Below are positions 8,101 through 14,003 of a DNA stretch of 14,029 nt, in pieces. The stretch spans positions 1 through 14,029 of the forward strand of contig CADAUN010000019.1 in the NCBI GenBank assembly GCA_902791085.1. The letters are read 5' to 3'. Source of the stretch: an uncultured Erysipelotrichaceae bacterium (GTDB lineage: Bacteria; Bacillota_I; Bacilli_A; RFN20; CAG-826). How positions within the stretch are numbered: the first letter of the stretch is position 1; each line of letters starts with the position of its first letter. Below the pieces are notes generated by a model that saw only the letters and a program-made list of their open reading frames with translations, had not been told where the DNA came from and did not search any database. The position numbers were made by a program, and so were the translations under genes.

Positions 8101-9130
8101 GCCTGAAATATTCCCATGGCAACGTTTCGCTTCGCTCTCTTATTGCTTTTGCTTCATCGTCAAAGAAAGGCTCACGCAACGCTTTATAAGCCTCGCGAGA
8201 GGCGGCAGCCATTTTGCGAGGAAGCTTTTTGGTGCTTTCTAAGAAAATATCTGAATCATTCAAAGCATCGCGATACGCGATAAAGAAATCGTTCGGATTT
8301 TGCTTTTCTAACAAAGAACGAATGCATTCCGCGGCCGGTGTCACATATTTTTGATCTTCAAAATGAAATGAGGTCACATTGGCTTCAAACACGTTGCGAT
8401 TACCAAAAATAGAATGAATGTCGCTACTACTAAGCGGCGTTGCTTCAGAAGTGCGAATGGCTTCGTACGAACGAGCGAGATAGAGCGCTTTTTTTAATTT
8501 ATTTTGAATGGAAATCATCTTTTGCCGTTGCAATAGGCAAATCAATTCCTCTGAACGATAACGTCCGCCTTCGTCATAGCCATGATAAAACGCTTCGCGA
8601 TCGCTTGGGGTCAATCCACTTAGTTTTTGATAGAGTTCTAAAACAAGAGATTTGGTGTTGGTATCCTCTTTGGCATCGAAATGAGACAGCGTTTTTAGTA
8701 AACGTGCGCGGAGAGCATCATCTTCATAATATCGAAGGAAGATTTGGTCCAAGATTTCTTGTGCTTTCACTTCAATGACTGCTTCCGAAGCGACAGAAAT
8801 CGTATCGGAAATTCCTAATTTCCCCGCGTAATGTTTCACCAAATATTGGGAAAAGGAATCAAATGTTTGAATATTGGCTGACTCCATTTGTAAGGCCGTA
8901 TCGGGATCGTCTTTGAACGTTTTGATGATTCGATCCTTCATTTCGTGAGCAGCATTGTTCGTAAAAGTCAGCACCAAAATCTCAGAAGGTTTTAATTGGC
9001 CGCTAGAAATCAAACGATGGACGCGTTCGGAAAGGATCTTCGTTTTGCCGGATCCCGCCCCGGCGGAAACAAGAACATTTTGTTCTAAAGGCGCATCTAA
9101 GGCAGCCTGTTGCGCTGGATTCCAACCCAT
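5093..9130 (-). CDS. addA: ATP-dependent helicase/nuclease subunit A (AddA)
   Basis: A 1345-aa UvrD/PcrA-type (superfamily 1A) helicase with a RecB-family nuclease at the C-terminus. With AddB it unwinds and resects double-strand DNA ends for RecA loading. Helicase motifs appear in order: Q motif (NPAQQAALDAP, 4-14), Walker A SAGAGSGKT (22-30), TFTNNAAHEMKDRI, motif II DEYQDTN (about 411), GDAKQSIYSFR (about 445), NYRS (about 481), TIHASKGLERK (about 812) and FYVALTRAENALY (about 876). The nuclease shows GSLDLLVV, IDYKTKHID (about 1286) and RQLRIYG, as in PD-(D/E)XK RecB nucleases. The frame is open to an ATG at 9298, which would overlap addB by 167 bp. I chose the ATG at 9130 because GGGGAG precedes it and AddA proteins start next to the Q motif. 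It is somewhat longer than the typical 1230 aa. Confidence 0.93.
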   Translation of the reverse strand: MGWNPAQQAALDAPLEQNVLVSAGAGSGKTKILSERVHRLISSGQLKPSEILVLTFTNNAAHEMKDRIIKTFKDDPDTALQMESANIQTFDSFSQYLVKHYAGKLGISDTISVASEAVIEVKAQEILDQIFLRYYEDDALRARLLKTLSHFDAKEDTNTKSLVLELYQKLSGLTPSDREAFYHGYDEGGRYRSEELICLLQRQKMISIQNKLKKALYLARSYEAIRTSEATPLSSSDIHSIFGNRNVFEANVTSFHFEDQKYVTPAAECIRSLLEKQNPNDFFIAYRDALNDSDIFLESTKKLPRKMAAASREAYKALREPFFDDEAKAIRERSETLPWEYFRQSVSFYLDDIALLLQMEKELRLRLMEYQKTTNSFTFQDISSFALTLLTDERYAAEAEEIRSHYRYIMIDEYQDTNDFQEAFLDSLCRSDKDGRHASLFCVGDAKQSIYSFRNSNVALFQKRRESYQNDPIKGKVIDMNLNYRSGQKMLHDINYFFLSYMTKDHGGIDYQNEAEQLHYPLGAGPYMSLEDNDITHRQLADSFGLHRLISRKGNEDYNPALGLSVSEYRKAWECEAIIEDIQNKIRQKFLVYDRDKEPHIRPCEYRDFAILVRVKSGFPLYQKAFREHQIPLNLDATSDLRKEDAILLLQSIMRLLLWAKQGKLQVPQSGDFANEVKHAWASVARSYAYRRSDPLIFPILAYRDPLKKNDLALLEQDDIFQEVLHVADETKDKSFEDTFFSILHHFHVIEALPYLGEVEANINKIESLHALLVQQSSSGEGLESFLSLLEETLHYDVALGQETTYHADNAVDLMTIHASKGLERKIVYMPVSFNKRMVSSRSDSFYLNEDMGIRFPNPWDQNKEDAEAKNQVEKEEHVRLFYVALTRAENALYIVGDPSKEEQDKRFENLYGMLDFAPHFKSYSQAFLKRLTEDKILSPVEVTEYCAHAEALGRYVPPLNREDFEAAMPLPQAEEYYSYYLEASNRIDRESAKNELEALESKLGQKIYEGCLPKITKANDDELARFFAFYALGENSVLNLSDLAKRLNEADEETEEGNGGADDRLQVLFPNNDIVSLRERLHELQSALLRADEDVFHLKTGVNEKDEPEKAKQKRLSVFSKAFLPALAYLCYDYLSLTVSSWKTGDFADPTSVMEISFAKPSSVVTNPPVQDPGQETLMLDFAPRLKERASKKVVFDADEAEKKVLDYGTRLHRYLELIDWKTKDTSFIDDPKDRKLIERVLSLPLFQGWEEAEIYPEYGYYDPILNTTGSLDLLVVKKGDYHIIDYKTKHIDDPAYDRQLRIYGENVKRIFKVDERHVHLTLLSLIEGKTRDVEWETPRQNEL

Positions 9131-9131
9131 A

Positions 9132-11564
9132 TTAGTTCTCCCCTTCTCTCTTTTCGGCGCGCTTTTTCCAAAATTGTCGAATCGCGTTTTGATAGCTCTT
9201 TTTATCGGAATCGCTGTGATAACAGATGTCCAAATAAGGGCAATATTTGCAATGCAAAGAACGATCCGTCGCTTTGAGATCACTTGAAGTTGGAGCAATA
9301 GGGAAATTCGCTCGTTCGATATTTTCTAGAATGTTTAAAATGGCATCGTTACCCATTGCTTCTAATTCTTGCAATGTCCATGCATAAGTGACAGAACTGC
9401 GTCCTTCTTTTCCTTTGACAGGAGTGACTTCGTCCGAAAAACGAAGTGATCCATCGTAAGAAAGATATTGCGCGGTGGATGCCTTGTATTTGCCATCGTC
9501 TTGATAGCCGGTTTTGTCGGTAGCGGCCCAATAAGACTCATCCTCCAAAAAAGCGCCGCAAATCTTGGCATCTTTCCCACTTTCTTGCAAAGGAAAAGCC
9601 GGCGGAGTATTGCTTCCTACTGTAGAGATCCCCCAACCTCCTAAAATGCCTCCGCCGGTAAAGGATTTTTCGTTCTCTAGGTGAGCAATTGCCCAAGCAT
9701 AAAATGGCAATTGCAACGATCGCCCATAAGGGATTTGATGATAATCGAATTTCTCGACACCGCTTTTGTAATCCACAATCGTGTAATAAACGGCTTCTTC
9801 GCTTTTTGTCCAAACAATTTTGTCAATCCGTCCTTTAAAGTGATATTGGTGATGGGTTTTGGGATTCGTCAAATCTGCTTCAATTGGCAATTCCGCGTCA
9901 GTAGAGCAATCCACTGCATTCATATGGCTTCGCCATCCTCTTGCCTTTTCCCAATAGGGCCGCACAGCCATGGCAGCCAATTCCAAAAAGGCCGCTTCTT
10001 TGCCAGTAAACGGCATACGATTCCGTTCTACGCTCTCGCGATAAGCCTTTCTTCCCCGCTCCAACGCTTCTTCAAAAGAAGCATCGCGATGCATCGCATT
10101 TTCAAAGACAGCGTGGATGAAAGTGCCTAGCCACATTCGATAATAATTGCTCGGAACGGAAGGAATCACTGCGTTTAGATAATAAGCGAAGGGGCAAAGA
10201 TAATAGGTTTCTAAATTGGTAATAGACCAACTTTGTTTTTGTGAAAAGGCAGAAAAATCCACCGGTTGATAGGCGTGAGAATAAGAACGGTATTCCCCAA
10301 TGGCATGATGGCACAAGGCGGCGTCATATTGGCTAGCCAAATAGAGTGCTTGCGCAGAAGCAGAATAGGAACCATGAGAAGAGAATTCTTTTCCGGATGG
10401 ATCGGCCTTGATTCCGTTTTCTTCGACAAAAGGAGAATCATAAATATGATCTTGCAAATGAAGCAATGGGCGAGAAAGCAACGCGATGTTCATGCGTTCC
10501 AAATAATTTTTCTTCAAGCGCGCATCGAGTTTCGTTTTTACATAAGAAGGGTTTACCCCAAGTTCTTCTAGTTCTCTATCGGTAAAAACATTGTCGTTCG
10601 CGTATACTCGATAAAAATCGCCATACTGGAAATTGGTGACATAAACAACGGCATTCGGATCGAAAGAATAGTCATTCACGACTAGAATTCCTCGATCATT
10701 TGAAGGATAAGAAAAGCGTTGTGCTTGCACGATTTCTAATAAATTCAAATAGGCATAATCGAATCCTTCTTTGGATGCAAGGGTCTCTAAATCGTAGGTC
10801 ACAATGAGTTGATGCAACGTAGCCAAATCCGGATTGGCAAGCTCTTCCTCTTGAAAATGCAGAGAACGAAGGTCATGAATGGAGCACATTTTTTGTTGCA
10901 CCGCAACGATTTCTAAAAATGGCTTTGAGAAGGAATAATAACAGGGCAGCTGGAACAAAGAGGAACAACAATCAAGATAAAAGAGATCCGATGCATCGCG
11001 AACCAAAATGCGGATGCGTTCCTTGTCTTCCGGATGATTCTTTAACCGTTCGCGAATTGAAGAAAAAATAGAAAAATATTGGCGATATTTATTCGGATAT
11101 GGAACAAATGAATTGGGATGAAATAAATTGACTCCATCCAAATCCTGGAAAGACAAATTCATATAAGAGAGATGGGAGGCGAAAAGTAAACGAGGCAATT
11201 CCCGGTCTTCATTACGCTCAAAAAGATAGATGGTGCGATTTTGAAATTCTTTTATTCCTAAAGCGTCACGTGTGAAATAAGCCAGTCTTTCCATCTCTTC
11301 ATAAAGGGAGTCAAAAGAAGCATTCACTCCTCGTTTGGCGACACGAAGAATTTTCTCGTATTTTTTCGCTTTGTTATATTCCATCCCGTGTGAGAGCAAA
11401 AAAGGCAATGGATCCTTAGCAAAAGAAATAGAAAGACGATCGAGCACTTCTTCAGGAGTTAAAAATTTCACATTCCATGAAGGATGACATTTCTCTTTCC
11501 ACGCATAAAGCAAAGGATAATATTCTCTTAAAGCAACAATGATGGCAGGCTTATTCGTATCCAT
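9132..11564 (-). CDS. addB: AddB/RexB-like nuclease subunit, short form without Walker A
   Basis: An 810-aa partner of AddA; the stop codon is 1 bp before the addA ATG, so the two are coupled. The C-terminal half is clearly AddB-like. C457 (ETYYLCPFAYYLN) and C772, C775 and C781 (CKYCPYLDIC) reproduce the four-cysteine iron-sulfur pattern, C-x(about 300)-C-x2-C-x5-C. Between them lie FKGRIDKIVW, VDYKSG and LQLPFYAWA of a RecB-family nuclease. The N-terminal half is divergent: the GxSGSGKT Walker A seen at the start of Bacillus AddB is absent, and the protein is about 300 residues shorter than AddB or RexB (about 1100-1160 aa). Streptococcal and lactococcal RexB also lack ATP-binding motifs, so loss of ATPase function is tolerated. 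ATG 11564 has AGGA 8 nt upstream. Identification rests on the C-terminal half plus the addA neighbour. Confidence 0.83.
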   Translation of the reverse strand: MDTNKPAIIVALREYYPLLYAWKEKCHPSWNVKFLTPEEVLDRLSISFAKDPLPFLLSHGMEYNKAKKYEKILRVAKRGVNASFDSLYEEMERLAYFTRDALGIKEFQNRTIYLFERNEDRELPRLLFASHLSYMNLSFQDLDGVNLFHPNSFVPYPNKYRQYFSIFSSIRERLKNHPEDKERIRILVRDASDLFYLDCCSSLFQLPCYYSFSKPFLEIVAVQQKMCSIHDLRSLHFQEEELANPDLATLHQLIVTYDLETLASKEGFDYAYLNLLEIVQAQRFSYPSNDRGILVVNDYSFDPNAVVYVTNFQYGDFYRVYANDNVFTDRELEELGVNPSYVKTKLDARLKKNYLERMNIALLSRPLLHLQDHIYDSPFVEENGIKADPSGKEFSSHGSYSASAQALYLASQYDAALCHHAIGEYRSYSHAYQPVDFSAFSQKQSWSITNLETYYLCPFAYYLNAVIPSVPSNYYRMWLGTFIHAVFENAMHRDASFEEALERGRKAYRESVERNRMPFTGKEAAFLELAAMAVRPYWEKARGWRSHMNAVDCSTDAELPIEADLTNPKTHHQYHFKGRIDKIVWTKSEEAVYYTIVDYKSGVEKFDYHQIPYGRSLQLPFYAWAIAHLENEKSFTGGGILGGWGISTVGSNTPPAFPLQESGKDAKICGAFLEDESYWAATDKTGYQDDGKYKASTAQYLSYDGSLRFSDEVTPVKGKEGRSSVTYAWTLQELEAMGNDAILNILENIERANFPIAPTSSDLKATDRSLHCKYCPYLDICYHSDSDKKSYQNAIRQFWKKRAEKREGEN

Positions 11565-11592
11565 TGTTTTTTCCTGGGATTAACGCCTCTCT

Positions 11593-11624
11593 ATTGTAAC
11601 GGAGAAAACAGAAGGCTAAAACAA
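11593..11624 (-). promoter_or_regulatory. Weak candidate promoter of addBA
   Basis: Minus-strand TACAAT (11598-11593) matches the -10 box in 5 of 6 bases and would start transcription near 11586, about 22 nt before addB. The only TTG-type -35 candidate, TTGTTT (11624-11619), is 20 bp away, which is too far for a strong promoter. Activity may be low or need a factor. Confidence 0.3.
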
Positions 11625-11633
11625 TAATTTTAT

Positions 11634-11660
11634 TAATAATACAATGTTATTGTATTATTA
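11634..11660. repeat. Perfect 12-bp inverted repeat between tetR and addB
   Basis: TAATAATACAAT (11634-11645), a 3-bp centre GTT and ATTGTATTATTA (11649-11660). The right arm contains the tetR stop codon (TAA, minus strand). It can be read as an AT-rich terminator hairpin of tetR, although no clean T-run follows, or as a palindromic operator. Position 10 bp upstream of the weak addB -35 box and next to a TetR gene makes an operator plausible; that is inference. Confidence 0.75.
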
Positions 11661-12134
11661 TAACTCATAACGTTCACTAAGGGATTTTGCTTCGATGATG
11701 GCGCCTTCTTTTAACCATTCGTCCACGATGCCATAAACCGATCCGATTTGACGGGCGAAAGGATAATAATCTTCGCCTTTCTTTCGTGGCGCACGATCTA
11801 AAAGCAAAGCATAAATTCCGTCATAAAAAAGATGACTTTGCTTCGCGTCATATAATGTCATTAACCGTTTCTTTAACATCACCACTTTTTCCCAAAATTC
11901 AAGCGAGTCAAAAGACAATTCTTCACCTTTTGGAAAGACGGTCTCAAATTCTTTTTTGAAAGATTGAACAACGACATCTTCTAACGAATCAAAATTTCGA
12001 TAAAAAGAATTGCGACATACCCCCGCTTTTTCCGTAAGCTCAGAAATGGTGATTTCGGAATAGGGTTTCTTTTCCATCAGTAAAAACAGTGCACGCGTGA
12101 TGTATTCTTTAACAATAGTATTGATTGAATTCAT
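11658..12134 (-). CDS. TetR/AcrR-family transcriptional regulator
   Basis: A 158-aa DNA-binding protein. The N-terminal part is a TetR_N domain: helix 1 (IVKEYITRALFLLMEKKPYSEI, 7-28), then the helix-turn-helix ISELTEKAGVCRNSFYRNFDSLEDVV (30-55), where CRNSFYRNF is the recognition helix. The C-terminal ligand and dimer part (about 60-158) is short and not assignable to a ligand. It lies 200 bp downstream of ylmH and 93 bp upstream of addB, all on the minus strand. Its target is unknown; itself and addBA are the nearest candidates. The ATG at 12134 directly follows a -10-like TACAAT and no SD is at normal distance (AAGGA ends 14 nt upstream), so start or promoter is uncertain. Helix 1 requires a start at about this place. 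Confidence 0.82.
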   Translation of the reverse strand: MNSINTIVKEYITRALFLLMEKKPYSEITISELTEKAGVCRNSFYRNFDSLEDVVVQSFKKEFETVFPKGEELSFDSLEFWEKVVMLKKRLMTLYDAKQSHLFYDGIYALLLDRAPRKKGEDYYPFARQIGSVYGIVDEWLKEGAIIEAKSLSERYEL

Positions 12135-12162
12135 ATTGTAACAAATGTTCCTTGTGTATCAA
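12135..12162 (-). promoter_or_regulatory. Promoter-like sequence abutting the tetR start
   Basis: Minus-strand TTGATA (12162-12157, 5 of 6), 16-bp spacer, TACAAT (12140-12135, 5 of 6). The -10 box touches the ATG, so a transcript from it would begin inside the tetR gene. Two TTGTNACA copies (12136-12143 and 12163-12170) overlap or flank it and may be binding sites. The rest of the spacer up to ylmH (12171-12336) is AT-rich, with no gene and no clear terminator that I can see. Confidence 0.35.
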
Positions 12163-12336
12163 TTGTGACATATTAAACAAATTATGCAATCAACATTTTT
12201 AAAAAAATAAAGAGATTGAATATTTATTTACATTTGAATTAATCGCCACATTAATTTTTTCTGTTTTCTAGTTTGAAACGTCTTTCTCTCTAAATCAAAA
12301 TATCTCTGTTTTTTCGATAAAGAGAAAACGTCAAGC

Positions 12337-13137
12337 TTAAGCATAACGCTTAATATTAGCAATCCACCGCCCCTTTTTGGTCGCTTTTTCAATGCCAAGA
12401 AAATAGAATTTTCCTTTCCCTTGGACGGAAATGCGAGTGTTTGGCATGATTTCTTTGCTGGGAGATAAGCAATCACCGCCGTTTACAAAAACATGGCCTT
12501 CGCGGATTAATGTTTGCGCGTCTTCGCGTGACAAAGAATAAACTTCCGCTAATATGCAGTCGATTCGAGGTGATGCAATCACGATTTGAGCATCTTCAAA
12601 TTGAGGCTTCGCCTTACAATCCTTTGGGGTTAATATTTCTCCCGAAACTGCCGTGTGGCGAATGCTCGTGACGTTTTCTAAAATCTCTTTTGCCGCATTA
12701 AGAATCACCATGACATAGATGTCATCGCCATCGAACAAAATGTCGCCAAAGTTTTCACGCTCAAAGCCTAAATTCATAAGACTTCCTAAAACATCGCGAT
12801 GTGTTAACGATTCGGCGTAACGTTTATTTTTTGGATAAAAGTGAAGACAGGAGATTCCTTCTCCATGACGTATCCTTTCACGAACTTCGTCTTCTTTTTC
12901 TTGTGGAGGCAAAAAGAAAAAACAGCGACGTTCTGCTTCGTCATATCCGCCTTCCGCAAAGAAAGCGACGTCGTGATAAAGATAAGAATAGGTTTCAGAA
13001 AAGGAAATATGTAAAGGCTTTAACGCTTCGTTTTGTTCGCTTACGCTTAAAAATTTGGTGGATGTCACCAAGCGACGTGTTTTAGCTCTTATCGAAAGCT
13101 CTGTCATTCTTCCTTTCCAAAATTCAATGTCTTCCAT
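12337..13137 (-). CDS. ylmH: S4-domain RNA-binding protein YlmH (RqcP2-like)
   Basis: A 266-aa protein of the YlmH family (usual length about 255-260). The N-terminal and middle part contains the family signature LTHRDVLGSLMNLGFERENFGDIL (111-134), followed by a basic-edge domain (140-180). The C-terminal S4 RNA-binding domain (about 188-248) shows RIDCILAEVYSLSREDAQTLI, then a glycine-rich VFVNGG loop and ISVQGKGKFYFLG. YlmH proteins bind the large ribosomal subunit and act in rescue of stalled ribosomes in Bacillota, beside RqcH/RqcP; some lie in the cell-division cluster near sepF and divIVA, which is not seen here. ATG 13137 has AAGGAG 6 nt upstream and lies only 3 bp after the stop of the preceding gene fragment, so it belongs to an operon whose upstream part is interrupted. 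Confidence 0.87.
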   Translation of the reverse strand: MEDIEFWKGRMTELSIRAKTRRLVTSTKFLSVSEQNEALKPLHISFSETYSYLYHDVAFFAEGGYDEAERRCFFFLPPQEKEDEVRERIRHGEGISCLHFYPKNKRYAESLTHRDVLGSLMNLGFERENFGDILFDGDDIYVMVILNAAKEILENVTSIRHTAVSGEILTPKDCKAKPQFEDAQIVIASPRIDCILAEVYSLSREDAQTLIREGHVFVNGGDCLSPSKEIMPNTRISVQGKGKFYFLGIEKATKKGRWIANIKRYA

Positions 13138-13140
13138 TTT

Positions 13141-13227
13141 TTACTCCTTGATTCTTAACAAATGCTTTTTTCCAAAAGAAGAGATCAACAATTTTCCCTT
13201 TGCCTTTTCTTCTTGAATAAAACGATT
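13141..13227 (-). pseudogene. 3' end of an unidentified gene upstream of ylmH, cut by the inverted-repeat block
   Basis: The minus-strand frame ending in TAA (13143-13141) gives 28 residues, beginning NRFIQEEKAKGKLL and ending HLLRIKE. Its stop overlaps the ylmH SD region and lies 3 bp from the ylmH ATG, the spacing of a real operon partner. The frame runs on into the adjacent repeat (...CKSVL) and meets an in-frame TAA at about 13257-13255. The pattern, a charged helix followed by two short strands, could be the end of a winged-helix or similar domain, but I cannot name a family. It is therefore either a gene truncated by the insertion or a gene whose true upstream part is lost through misassembly. 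Confidence 0.5.
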
Positions 13228-13253
13228 AAGTACTGATTTGCACGTAAGGGCTA
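13228..13253 (+). repeat. Left copy of a perfect 26-bp inverted repeat
   Basis: Begins AAGTACTGATTTGCAC and ends AAGGGCTA; all 26 bases are the exact reverse complement of 14004-14029. The match ends on the inner side at 13254. On the outer side it cannot be tested, because the other copy ends with the window. A repeat of this length is far beyond chance at 800 bp distance. Confidence 0.95.
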
Positions 13254-13299
13254 TTTAACCTTTCGAGCAATATTATTCGTGCCATCTATCGATGACTAC

Positions 13300-13994
13300 T
13301 CATTTCAGGGAGTTATTGGCGGATGAACGAAGCCCTGGACTTGGCGGTTCTCTTCGTTCGCCCACCAATAGCAGAACCGCCAAAACACAAAAAACAAACC
13401 CAACGGCGGAAGCCTCAAGGCTCCAAGGTCCTTGCGGCCCGCCTTTTCCGGCATGGAAAAACAAGACGGATTGGACACAATGATCGCCAGTGCGGCGAAT
13501 GCCTGGTACGATGCCAAGCATCCAGTCCAGACGATCGATGAAATTAAGATGATAAATGGTCTGACCGTTGAAGAGTGCCGCATTGATCGCAAACGGCTTC
13601 GGAAAGCCTTCGATAAAGAAGGCGAGAGAGGCTTCGCTGCCCCATGTCGCCAAAGAGTCATACATGATCGACGGCGGTGAAAGAAGCCATTCCCTTTTGG
13701 CGGCCGAACTCAATGCGGAGAGAACGATCTACCCAACCAAGACGGCCAAAGCCCCCCTAGCGAAAAGAACCCCATGGACCCGATCAACAAGCCCATAGGA
13801 CGTTCAAGCGATTTATGAAAAGCCACGGCGGCCTCAAAAGATCCCGAACCCAGGATTGGCGCAACCTCTTTTCTTTCATCTGGAACCATCACGGGAACCT
13901 CCCAATGATGGCGAGAGACATGCTCCAACTGCTCATTTCGACTCACGATGCAGTCAGATATAGGAGCGTGATTGCCAAAAACCCCGATGAACAC
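13300..13994 (-). pseudogene. Possible decayed coding sequence, membrane-protein-like, frameshifted
   Basis: Two consecutive minus-strand frames read as if they were one protein broken by frameshifts. The first (13994-13710) includes FEAAVAFHKSLERPMGLLIG and a hydrophobic stretch ending WPSWLGR. The second (from about 13728) continues with YDSLATWGSEASLAFFIEGF, then AALFNGQTIYHLNFIDRLDW. Near 13500 a switch to the third frame gives FAALAIIVSN. Hydrophobic segments recur every 30-40 residues, as in a polytopic membrane protein. No start with an SD is seen. The opposite strand also has an open, charged frame (13432-13680, with TIDEIKMINGLTVEECRIDR), so the coding strand is not certain. I cannot assign a family. 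Confidence 0.28.
13325..13383. repeat. Two crossing inverted repeats, H-type pseudoknot geometry
   Basis: Stem 1: GAACGAAG (13325-13332) with CTTCGTTC (13352-13359). Stem 2: TTGGCGGTTCT (13341-13351) with AGAACCGCCAA (13373-13383). Both are perfect. The strands alternate, and stem 1's right arm begins directly after stem 2's left arm, with connecting loops of 8, 0 and 13 nt. In RNA this is the layout of a coaxially stacked H-type pseudoknot; in DNA the two hairpins are alternatives. Confidence 0.6.
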
Positions 13995-14003
13995 GAGACT
14001 AGG

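Larger units (their letters stand above)
13254..14003. other. Interior of the 802-bp inverted-repeat-bounded block
   Basis: About 750 bp with a visibly higher GC content than the AT-rich neighbouring spacers. No complete gene is evident and I find no transposase: no DDE, IS200/IS605 or serine recombinase motif was recognised in any frame. The longest open frames are on the minus strand, 13994-13710 and 13713-13300, in different frames; shorter + frames (13432-13680, 13568-13798, 13815-14006) overlap them. The pattern fits a non-autonomous element with a decayed passenger, or a chimeric assembly segment. Confidence 0.5.

Noticed and set aside
9131..9298. Longer addA start at 9298
   Set aside because: It would overlap addB by 167 bp. 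The ATG at 9130 has GGGGAG upstream and places the Q motif and Walker A at the normal distance from the start.
12228..12476. 82-aa minus-strand open frame overlapping the end of ylmH
   Set aside because: It is a shadow of ylmH in another frame plus AT-rich spacer, without an SD or recognisable pattern.
13300..13994. Sialate O-acetylesterase (SASA) remnant in the block, suggested by FEAAVAFHKSLERPMGLLIGSMG, LFNGQ and a VWTGC stretch
   Set aside because: The catalytic-loop SSWGG form is missing, and the spacing between the LFNG-like and W-x-G-like parts is about three residues off. The match needs frame switches chosen by eye. It is suggestive only, since GH20 lies nearby; a frameshift-aware search would decide.
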